Source of the DNA: Tipula vernalis
Lineage: Eukaryota > Arthropoda > Insecta > Diptera > Tipulidae
Direction: 5' to 3'
Assembly: GCA_958295665.1 (NCBI GenBank)
Contig: OY282559.1
Coordinates: forward strand, 255,196,461-255,260,460
DNA: 64,000 bases
Shown: piece after piece, positions 10,677-20,209 of the stretch
Numbering within the stretch: position 1 is the first letter of the stretch
Layout: each line of letters starts with the position of its first letter
The notes under the pieces: generated by a model
Databases searched by the model: none
Seen by the model: only the letters and a program-made list of their open reading frames with translations
What the model was told of the DNA's origin: nothing
Position numbers and translations under genes: made by a program

Positions 10677-11963
10677 ATGAAGGAGAATAAAGAAGAAATT
10701 GATAGTTTAAGTGAAATTATAGGTGATCTGAAAAATCAGATTAACACATTAAACAGGTTTATAGGCGAGTTAAAAAACCAAAATGATATGTTAATTAATC
10801 GTAACACGGAATTAGAAAATACTAATTTCGAAATTTTGCCAAATTACGACGATGAAGAGACACATATGGAGTTGAATGCTGAAAATGATAGTATATTTAT
10901 GAATATTAATAGTGATAATACGGATAATACCAAAAATAGTAATATGAATAATAATAATAACAATTATAATGATGAAGATTATCCTGATTTGAATAAAAAT
11001 ATTACAAAAAAAGACGGAAATTAAGTGATACTAAAAAAGAAAATAAAGTTAATAAGAAAATAAATAATACTGAAACTAATGATGAAATTAATACATCAAA
11101 AATAGGGAATATCAGCATTAATAATGTGCCCAATGATAAAAGTGTGAATCAAGGTCCAAATGTCAATATAACTAAAACAGTAGTGGTAAAGATTCCACCA
11201 ATAGTTACATATACATAATATTGGCACCAAAGAAAATGAATTCAAATTAAAAAAAATCAATAAAAATGTAACACATATAATTACGACAAGCATCGAGAAT
11301 TACCTTAAAATTATGGAAATGTTAAAGAATGAGAAGAAACATTTTTTTACATATACGCCGAAATCACTGAAACAAAGCAGTATTTTACTAAAAGGTATTG
11401 ATAAATCCTACACCGAAGAGGACATTGGGAATGAACTGGAGACTCAACGGGTAAGTGAGCACATTGTTAAGATATCTGAATTTGCAACAAAGAGAATGGT
11501 GAATGCAGGGGATGGTTTTCGTTTATGGCTCCTGAGGTTAGCTCCCAATACTGATATTTCGGTATTTAAAGACATTAGATATTTATTAAACCAATCAGTA
11601 AGATTTGAAAGCTTAATTATGAAGAATTCCATACAGTGTAAAAACTGCCAAAGATATGGGCATGCTGCGCCTAATTGTGAAAAGGAAGCTTTAAGGTCAC
11701 GATTGGAGGGTCAAAAAATTGAAAAATGTCAAATGTATAATAGATATTTTAAGCCTAATCGGTCTTTTGCGAATATTGTTAGCGGAAATAAAGAGAATAT
11801 TGCGTCACATAATAGTAATAGTAGGGTAAAGTCGAACACAGCCATTCATCCTAACCTTCATTGGGATAATGAATGTAAAAACTTATTTGGATCAGACTTT
11901 AACGATACTTTGCGTCAGTTCAGTGAATTTACCCCTTCTTACAGATCCTTAACGGATCCTTAG
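10677..11963 (+). pseudogene. ORF1 (gag-like) of the Jockey-like LINE
   Basis: The N-terminal piece (10677-11024) starts at ATG and is a coiled coil (DSLSEIIGDLKNQINTLNRF) followed by an Asn/Asp-rich stretch. The C-terminal piece (11313-11963) is a Jockey-family gag with HFFTYTPKSLK, SILLKGIDKSYTEEDI and one complete CCHC knuckle, CKNCQRYGHAAPNC; the expected second knuckle has degraded to CQMYNRYF. Between the pieces, 11025-11312 is out of frame. The product would coat element RNA and carry it to the nucleus. Confidence 0.8.
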
Positions 11964-12000
11964 CAATGTTTGAATTTTTTGCTAGCTTAACTAGTACCTT

Positions 12001-12210
12001 ATGAGTAGCAAGCACTCTTTCCTAAAAATTATACAATTAAATGTTAATTCATTAATTAACAAAAAGAAAAGACAAGAATTAGAATTATTTCTGAAGAATA
12101 CGAATCCCCACATTGTATTACTGGAAGAAACAAAGCTAAAACCAGTCCATAAATTAAATTTTAAAAATTTTAATTTCATCAGAAATGATAGAATTAATAA
12201 TTTGGGAGGT
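12001..12210 (+). pseudogene. Endonuclease N-terminus of the Jockey-like ORF2
   Basis: Begins MSSKHSFLKIIQLNVNSLIN, the conserved AP-endonuclease start, followed by IVLLEETKLKP with the catalytic glutamate. The sequence stops matching a LINE after NFIRNDRINNLGG, where the EnSpm-like insert begins. It starts 38 bases downstream of the ORF1 stop, the usual Jockey arrangement. Confidence 0.8.
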
Positions 12211-12319
12211 TTGCCCAATTTTTTTTTACCAGCACTGTATATTATGTTGCAGGGTCGAGAGGTTGGCAATTTTTTCATCCCTATTTCTGTAATTTTAAAA
12301 ATTAATTTATCGTTGATAT

Positions 12320-12515
12320 CATTACGAACAGGAATTAGGTAAAATTTATTAAATGTATTACATTTAATAATATTTAATATGAAATATGATTTAACAGAAA
12401 CCTTGCCATTTTTCCCGAACCATGAATATTTGCGAGCAACTTCGTTTGTTAGGATGGAAGCTAAACAGTTTTTAGTAAACTTGCCCAACGACTGGTCGAG
12501 TACATTTCCGAACAT
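12320..12515 (-). pseudogene. DUF4806-like domain fragment
   Basis: Minus-strand residues LASILTNEVARKYSWFGKNG, followed by KVSVKSYFILNIIK, match the DUF4806 pattern of (L/M)TNELAxxYSWxGxKGK then a hydrophobic helix. This domain is common in insect transposon proteins and in some host proteins; its role is unknown. It follows the transposase remnant in another frame and may be its last exon or belong to a separate insertion. Confidence 0.45.
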
Positions 12516-13888
12516 TGAAATTATGAATGAAGCAATTTAATATACCATAGATGAATTTAAATTTCGTTGCAATTCTCATCATTTTCTGAACAATTCTAAT
12601 TTCAAATGTTTCAATTATGTCGGAATAATATTCTCGATGGCTACTATAAATTACTTTATTAGAAGATAAAATTGGGTATTGAAAAAAAGTTTCAATTTTT
12701 TGTAACACAGTTCCGCTTAAATATTTTCCCTCTATTTTTAAAATTTTTATTATTTTGCCCTCCGCTATACAATAGTTGTTTGGCTGCGTTGAAGACAATG
12801 AGAAGATTTCGGAATATGGTAGTGGAGCTGCAGCTTTTTGGTGTTCCTGTTTTTCTTGTAGTCTATTAATAATCTGCTGGATCGGAAATGCTCCCTTTTT
12901 CACCATTTTTTTAAATTGTTGCATAAAAGCTTCATATTTAAATGCACTGTAACTATTGAGGTTGCTAAACTGTTTTGCATCTTGTGGTAAATGAAGTAAA
13001 TTATGTACATTATATGTAACGTTCTCAACCCCATACAATACAGAAAATTGGTTCACAAATTCATTTAACAATTCGGTAGCGCAATCATTATTCTGCTCAT
13101 AATCTTCAGAATCACTCAAAATTCGAATACTACAAACGAGTAGCAAAAAATGATTATAGTATTTCTTTCTAAAATATTGCTTAAAGCTCCAAAACCGGTG
13201 TACATCAAGAACGTCCTTAATTCCGTGGCCTTCCAGTAATCCAAATCATCAAACGTACGCTGCTTTCTGGCAAATTCACTTGGTATACAGTTTCGAATAC
13301 TTTTAAGGTTGTCATTTATTGCATCAAGTGCGTTTTTTGAATGAAAATTGTTTTTTCCGCATTTTCAGCCAAGTAATTGTGTCATTACACCCAACAATGC
13401 GCAGTGCATATAATCATTTGGGAAAGCTGTAACACATCCAATGGTAAGTTCCTCTAATCTCACGGACAAACGAATGTGATGTTCCATTTGTGATCTTTCT
13501 CTAAAACTCTTATCGCTTCTCAAGGGATAATTACGTCCAGGAAAGTACACACGGTTTTTACTGTATATTCCTTTAATTATACATTTCGTACAACTAAAAT
13601 TTCCGGCGTGTCCTTTAACTCCTAAAAGAAAAATTATTTTTATAAATTTATTATTTTAAATAAAATTGTGGTTTTATAATTATTGAACTTACCCAATATA
13701 AAGGCCCTCGCTGGGGCATCACAAATAAAGGATCGTCATAAACCGATGGATAGTTCCTTCCTTCGGTTTTTTATAGCCGTGATAAACGCCAATTAAAAAT
13801 ACATTATTAGATGGATATACACTTCCAAGAATCGGCCATAATTGACTGTTGGAACTTCTCGCCAACGGAACACCATCAATACCAACGT

Positions 13889-13971
<83 letters not shown>

Positions 13972-14377
13972 CCAGAAAGAGGGTTTAGTTGAAGAAATTT
14001 TCTACATTTTTTTTTATTCCAATATGAGAATAAAATCCTCTGCTCATAGGAATAATTTCGGAACTCTCTTTATTGCTTTGCTTCAAAGTTCGGATATCTT
14101 TTGGAATATTAGGATGATGTTTTCTTAAAATTTTAAGCAACGCGTTAGCTGCGTCGTTGGTAATGTTATAATTAACATACCACTCCGTTATGTCATTTGA
14201 AATGTTTATAATTTCCAGATTATTGAGCTGTTCACTGATATCTGATGCTGAAGAATCAGATTCACTCTCACTTTCAGTCTCCTCATTTACACTAATTTCT
14301 TCATAAACCATTTCATCGCCTTGCGATTCCACTACCACATGCGTTGTTGAAGTCGCTTCTTCGTATTCATTGTTCAT
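12472..14377 (-). pseudogene. EnSpm/CACTA-like transposase remnant
   Basis: The N-terminal piece (14377-13985) is acidic, then has WYVNYNITNDAANALLKILR, the N-terminal pattern of insect TNP2-type transposases. The middle piece (13550-13150) has RNYPLRSDKSFRER and AFPNDYMHCALLGVMTQLLG, which resembles the conserved block ending in MHxxxLGV. The C-terminal piece (13146-12472) has YNVHNLLHLPQDAKQF and SAFKYEAFMQQFKKMV, which resembles the DUF4218-like tail. Stops and frame changes separate the pieces, so it is not functional. The family call rests on motif memory; a related unnamed superfamily is possible. Confidence 0.55.
13890..13968. repeat. (TA)n microsatellite
   Basis: About 38 uninterrupted TA dinucleotides inside the EnSpm-like insert. 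The run creates artefactual Ile/Tyr open frames on the plus strand. Confidence 0.95.
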
Positions 14378-14756
14378 TATTATTCTCTTTTTTCTTGCAA
14401 AATGTTTATTAGCATCATCGCAAAAACTTTGAATTTCTTTATTAACTTCATAATAACTTTTTTATCCATAATAAATTTACTAACCTTAAAATTTTGCCTG
14501 TACTATAATAATTTTAAATAATTTTACAATGAATGCACAAAACACATTAAACACTACCCAACGAAATGTGATTACACAGAAAACTAACCAAAAAAAAGCA
14601 GAAAACAATGCACGTGCTTGACAATGTTTCAAAGGTAAATATACATAGATATGTATGTAAAAATTTGAGAATGTGTTAGTGTTTTTGTGTAAAAGTTGTA
14701 ATGTCAATTTTGTTTCAATTTGGTTTCGCAATGTTAACACGAAGTTTTGCATAGAG

Positions 14757-17069
14757 GGTAAGGATTAATTTTGATCATCATAGAGCCCCATACTTACAGG
14801 CAATTGTGTTTGAATCAGACCATGCTACTGTGGTACTGAAAATATCGTTGAAATCATCTTTGAAACCTTTACCACCTAAGAAAATATTAAATTACAATGC
14901 GGTGGACTGGACCCATTTCAATGATGTTCTTAATCGTAGACTGGAGGAAATCGATATTCCTGTAAATAGGATGTTAGATAGAAGAGAAATTGATTTTTTT
15001 TCTATTAAAATTACAAAAGATTGTCGAAGATAATGTCATAAGATATGTTCCAACTACCACGTTGAATTTCTCTAATCAGATCCCACTGTCACTAAATTTA
15101 ATAAAAATTATTAAGTTTAAAAACCAACTTCGTAGATCATTCCATAGAAGTAGAAACAGTTCTTCTGCTAGAGTTTTAAAAGCTCAGATAAAAAATGCGA
15201 ATACTTTGATTAAAGAATTAATTGATATTCATTATAGTAATTACTGGAATTCAAAACTAGCAAACATTAGTATGAATAACAACACTTTTAGGGAAATTAA
15301 TAAAATAACGGGAAGAAAAGTATTTATGGAAATTCCAGTGCTTAAAGATATCACTAATAATGAAACAATAATTCAGGAAGGCGATAAGGCGGATTTGTTA
15401 GGAAAGGTATTTGAGGGTATTCACAAACAAAATGACTCTATGAGAAGTGATTGGTTTGTTTCTGAGGTAGGAAAGGAGGTGGAGAGGTTTATGAATAGGA
15501 ATAAGAATAATATTGTAGAGCTTAATAATCAAAATCGCATTGACGATATCAAATTTAGTGGTTGTAGTGATATAACGGGGGGGGGGGGGGGGGGGTAACG
15601 ATAATATATCTAATTTTGTTCTAAAGAAGCTTTCGGTAAAATTTGGAGAGAAACTAACATTGTTAATTAATCATTCTTATAATATTGACTACTTTCCTGA
15701 TGTTTGGCTAGAGTGGTAGCTGTATATAAACGTGAGAGGCCAGCTGATCTTCCTTCTAGTTACAGACCGATATCTCTACTTCCAAATATCAGCAAAATTT
15801 ATGAGAAATTTCTATATGATAAGGTAGTTGATCACTGTGAAACTAATAGACTACTACCTGATAGTCAGTTTGGATTCAGGGCCTCTCATTCAACCACTCA
15901 AGCAGTAGTAGTCTTAAAAAACGATGTAAGTTATAAACTCGATCAAAAAACACCTACGATAGCATGCCTACTTGATATTGAAAAGACTTTTGACACTGTA
16001 TGGATTATAGGTATTGTTTATAAGATGATTAGATTTAAATTAAGCCCATTTTTGATTCGGGTCATACATAATTTTTTGACTAATAGAACATATCAAGTAT
16101 TGGTTGGAATCACTCTCTCGAGAATATTCGAAACCAGTTCGGGGGTGAGTCAGGGATCTATATTGGGGCCATTGTTATTCATTATTTATATATCCGATAT
16201 GCCAATGTCATTCTCTTTGGATGTGAAGACCTTAACTTTTGCGGACGATATCATCATATACCTGTCAAGGAGAAATCTTCGGAGGGCTGTTTCTGATCTT
16301 AATAAACATCTAGAGAGACTAAACGAGTACTTTAATAAATGGAAGATTAAAATTAACCCAGAAAAATGCGAGTCAACATGCTTCAAAGGATCTAAAGTTT
16401 TAACTAAATGCCAAAAGGACTTCAGTAAGAATATTCAACTCTAATTAAACCAACACCGTCATCAAATATAGTCGAGAGGTTAAATATTTGGGATTAATAC
16501 TGACTGAAGATCTCAAGCCGTATAAACATGTCAAATACATAATAAGAAAAGCTACTATGGCCTACAATAGCATAAGTACAATACACAATTATAAAAGTAA
16601 ACTGGAAAAAAAAATTAAAATAATATGTTATAAACAAATAATAAGGCCAATATTAAATTATGGATTTCCTTCATGGGCAGACTTATCTTCAAGCCAAATG
16701 GAAAAACTGAGAATAAGCGAAAGAAAAATCTTAAGAAGTTGTATGAATATGAAATATAAACCCGATTCTTACGAGTATAACAATAACTCAAAGCTTTACA
16801 CAGAGTCTAATATTATAAGAATTGACAAATTTATGATTAATAGCTGCATAAAATTCCTCGAAAATTCAAAACACAGTAAAAATGGTTTGGTGATCAATAG
16901 TGTTGATATAGAATCAAACATCCAAGAGGAAACTCAGCGTTACCCCCCACCTTGTAACATCATAAGACTTAATAATCTTAATCAACTATTTGATGAGTCA
17001 AAACTACTTCATTATCACAAACCATTCAGAATAGGTACTCAACATCAGGTGTATAAAATGAACCAATAA
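14757..17069 (+). pseudogene. Endonuclease end, reverse transcriptase and C-terminus of the Jockey-like ORF2
   Basis: LINE coding resumes with the endonuclease C-terminus FESDHATVV (the SDH catalytic block), runs into a linker, changes frame near 15000-15030 and again at a 19-G run (15577-15595). The reverse transcriptase (from about 15704) has SSYRPISLLPNISKIYEK, CLLDIEKTFDTVW, GVSQGSILGPLLF and the catalytic FADDIIIYL. KTF replaces the usual KAF in motif A. After a stop near 16444 the C-terminal region reads from 16488 to 17069. Several breaks make this a pseudogene although all catalytic aspartates are visible. Confidence 0.85.
15577..15595 (+). repeat. 19-base poly-G run inside LINE ORF2
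   Basis: A pure G run in an AT-rich coding region, at a place where the reading frame breaks. It may be a true expansion, able to form a quadruplex, or a sequencing or assembly artefact. Confidence 0.95.
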
Positions 17070-17363
17070 AACAAACAAAGAAAAGTCAAGAAAAGAAACA
17101 AAAAATCAAACTAACCCTCCCCATTCATTGGATGACCCCTACCCTCAACCCTTTCCCATATCTAGCCAACTGACATCATGGGTAGTTAACACAAAATGAA
17201 AATTAGTAAACAATAAATAAAATATAAATAAATTAAATAAGGTTTATACTTAGGTAAATAGGCTAGCCTCTGTTAAGTAATAGTTTTAAGGAATAATGTA
17301 AAAAAAGCAATGTATCACATTTATATTTGGCAATAAAATTTATTTAAATTAAAAAAAAAAAAA

Positions 17364-17734
17364 TTTATTTTGTAGTTTGGTCTTAGCTACCTGATAGACC
17401 AACTTTTTATCGGTACAAAACCAAACTACCGAAGGAGCTTTAGGAAAACGCTCATTTTTAAAGGGTTATACACTTTATATAATCCTTGGGCTAAAATCAC
17501 GGGGTGGATGATATTTCTACTTTTTATTAGTAAATATATTGTGACTGTAGATGGCTCTTTATTTTACTCTCTCGAAAGGTCGTAAATATTGGGATTGCTG
17601 TCTATAAAAAAACCAAAAAAATCATATGATTTAAACAACACGAAGTATGTATAAAAGTATGCAATACAAAGCATAAAACAATAATTATATATTTTCATTA
17701 GACATGAATGACTAAACAAACATTTAATTTTACT
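17364..17734. other. Short unassigned stretch
   Basis: Sequence between the Jockey-like poly-A tail and the first dispersed repeat. I recognise nothing coding; the minus-strand frame 17770-17564 is hydrophobic and has no known motif. Confidence 0.4.
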
Positions 17735-18195
17735 TTCTTTTACTCTAGTAAAATAAAGTATAGTAATCATGAAAATCTTGTACCTTGAGATTTTTAGAGA
17801 TTTTATTGTTTTGAGGTCCCCTGAGTCCGAAAAAGTGGGTTTTGAAATGGTGTCTGTCGGTCAGTTTGTCAGCCTGTGTGGTCTCTATAGCCCAGATGGT
17901 TTAACCAATCGAACTGAAACTTCAGATTTAAGCTTTTTTGATAAATTGTGAGGTCCCAATGAATTTTACTCCAAATCGGCTAACCGGAAGTGGCCACTCC
18001 CTTGGTCCAGAAAATTTATTTTGCAAATATCTTAAAAGTATAAGGTTTACAAAAAACTACTTAATACAAAATGGTTCCAAAAATTAAAAACAAATAAAAA
18101 TTAAAAAAAATTTAAAAATTAAGAAAAAAATTAAATTTCTCAAAATTCTCTGTTCGTAAAAGAAAGTCGTGTGTTGGCCACACCTCCATTTTTTT
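17735..18195 (+). repeat. Unclassified dispersed repeat, copy 1
   Basis: About 80 to 90 percent alike by eye to 18647-19050. Both begin with a palindrome (TTTTACTCTAGTAAAA here), share CTTGAGATTTTTAGAGATTT, GGTTTAACCAATCGAACT and TTCAGATTTAAGCTTTTTTG, and end with the hairpin GTGTGTTGGCCACAC before a T-run. It lies directly before the LINE fragment at 18196. Open frames within it (17769-17951) look incidental. Confidence 0.8.
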
Positions 18196-18209
18196 CTTAA
18201 AATTGAACC

Positions 18210-19342
18210 CCATAAAGGCCCAAATTGTTTAAGAGTTGCCCATTTAAATGCAAGGAGCTTGCGAAATAAACTAGAGGAAGTCGAACTGGTCTTGCCAATT
18301 ATTTAGAATCTCCTGACATTATAATTTGCGAGACGTGGTTGTTTGAAAATGAAACTTTTCTTTTTAATCTGCATAACTATGACTCGTTTCATAATTAGTA
18401 TTTATGTGAAAAGAAAAATTTTAGAACGTGTACTGTTTAATAGTCGTTTTAATAATTCGAATTTTTTAGTAACTAAACCGATGCAGCATAATTTTAACAT
18501 TATTGGAATGTGCCGTTTACATCTGAGGCGCGTTTTATCGATACATTGGATGGAATACTCAATCAATTTTCCAGATCTGTAATTTTAGGGTGCTTAAATA
18601 TAAATTATTTAGATAAAAAGAAACATTCAATGCTTAGCAATGGTTTTACCTTCTTTTACGTAAGTAAAATAAAGTATAGTAATCGTGAAAATTTTGGACC
18701 TTGAGATTTTTAGAGATTTATCTATTTTGAGGTCCCCTGAGTCCAAAAAAGAGGGTGTCTGTCTGTCAGTATGTTAGTCTGTGTCCTCTCTTCAGCCCAT
18801 ATGGTTTAACTAATCGAACTAAAACTTCAGATTTAAGCTTTTTTGATAAATTGGGAGGTCCCAGTGAATTTTACTCCAAATCGGCTAACCAGAAGTGGCC
18901 ACTTCCTTGGTTAAGAAGATTTATTTTGCAAATATCTTAAAAAGTATAAGGTTTACAAAAAATTAAAAAAAAAAAAATTAAAAATTAAATTTCTCAAAAT
19001 TTGCTGTTTGTAAAAGATAGTCGTGTGTTGGCCACACCTCCATTTTTTTTATTCTGAATAGTAGGGAAATACTTTACAGTACCCGTGTATCTAATACGAT
19101 TTCCACGTGTCTCGATTATGTCGTAATTGCAAAAAAGACTGGAATCTAATGAACTCACTTGTTTTCAATATACCGTTGAATTCTCCTAAAATGACCAGTA
19201 TAACGCTCTGCTGCGATGATAATTTGGCATTTGATCCATTGATTGTAGCAAATTATTTAAACAAGTATTTTGTTAATGTGTCGAATAATATCAGTAATTC
19301 CGCTGTTTCATCTCAAAGTTTAATAATCTCTCTTCAAAAATA
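18210..19342 (+). pseudogene. LINE endonuclease and linker remnant
   Basis: Reading in shifting frames gives VAHLNARSLRNKLEEVELVL, SPDIIICETWLFENE, FIDTLDGILNQFSRSVILG and, after the repeat insert, STRVSNTISTCLDYV: the classic order of an AP-endonuclease domain. The later part (19107-19343) has DPLIVANYLNKYFVNVSNNI, the conserved linker before the reverse transcriptase in Jockey and CR1-type LINEs. Many frameshifts. Confidence 0.7.
18647..19050 (+). repeat. Unclassified dispersed repeat, copy 2, inserted in a LINE
   Basis: Second copy in the same orientation, starting with TTTTACGTAAGTAAAA and ending with the same GTGTGTTGGCCACAC hairpin and T-run. It interrupts LINE endonuclease coding, which resumes at 19051 with STRVSNTISTCLDYV. 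The insertion shows that the repeat is mobile. Symmetric head, hairpin tail and T-run do not fit one known class cleanly. Confidence 0.8.
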
Positions 19343-20209
19343 AAGGGTTTTCCAATAAGAGGTTTCATTTTGATATTAAAAAAAGACGAGTATTTTTTAA
19401 GAGAAATCAATAAATGTTTATTTTATTGTAAAGAGGAAGGTATGCCTAAAGGTGTTAAATCACAAGATCTCGGTGGCCAATTGTGATCACCTCTTCGAGA
19501 AATAACACGGTCAGGAAACTTTTCTTGCAAAATTGCGATTGTTTCGTTGCTTATGTGGCACGTAGCGCTGTCTTGCTGAAAATAAACGTCGTCCACATCA
19601 ATATCTTCCAATTCTGGCCATAAAAAATCATTAATCACAGCTCGGTAGCGCAATCCATTCACCGTAGCAGTTGCACCAGCCTCATTTTCGAAAAAGTAAG
19701 GTCCAATCACACCACCAGCCCGAAAACCGCACCAAACAGTGACACGTTGAGGATGGAGGGGCTTTACAACAATCATTCTAGGATTTTCTGAGCCCCAAAT
19801 GTGACAATTCTGCTTATTAACGTAGCCTCCGAGGTGAAAATGGGCCTCACCACTGAAGATGATTTTTCGATGAAAATCCGGATCATTTTGTTGCATTTGA
19901 AGGATCCAATCAGCGAAGATACGACGTTTATGGTGATCGACCGGCTTGAGTTCTTGTGTTAACTGAACTTTAAAAGCCTTAAGACCTAAGTCTTTATGCA
20001 AAATACGGTGTAATGTCATTTGTGGAATGTCTAATTCCAAAGATCGACGAGGAATCGACAAACCTGGGTTTTCTTCAACACTACGGGCTACAGCAGCAAT
20101 ATTCTCAGTTGTTCTAGAGCGACGCACACGGTTTCGATTCTTCACATCACTAACTTGTCCCAACAGCTCAAATTTTTCCACCAGTTTCACTATTGCCGGC
20201 CGAGAAGGT

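Larger units (their letters stand above)
12211..14756 (-). mobile_element. Decayed EnSpm/CACTA-like DNA transposon
   Basis: The insert is bounded by resumption of the LINE frame on both sides. Its minus strand codes fragments of a TNP2-type transposase (13146-12472, about 13550-13200 and 14377-13985), plus a DUF4806-like segment at the left edge. I found no convincing terminal inverted repeat or target duplication, so the edges are inferred from where the LINE reading stops and restarts. A long TA microsatellite lies inside. Confidence 0.5.
10400..17363 (+). mobile_element. Jockey-like LINE split by a DNA transposon
   Basis: Plus-strand non-LTR element with ORF1 (10677-11963), ORF2 (12001-12210 and 14757-17069), a 3' UTR, a polyadenylation signal AATAAA at 17332 and a 13-base A tail ending at 17363. 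The tail gives a confident 3' boundary. The endonuclease region is interrupted at about 12210-14756 by an EnSpm-like element; about 100 codons of endonuclease are missing at the site, so the insertion was accompanied or followed by a deletion. The 5' start is approximate. Confidence 0.8.

Noticed and set aside
13811..14128. Plus-strand ORF with a long YIYI run
   Set aside because: Created by the TA microsatellite.
17769..18940. Two similar small ORFs sharing TSDLSFFDKL
   Set aside because: They lie in the two copies of a dispersed repeat and differ in frame-disrupting ways; likely chance frames.
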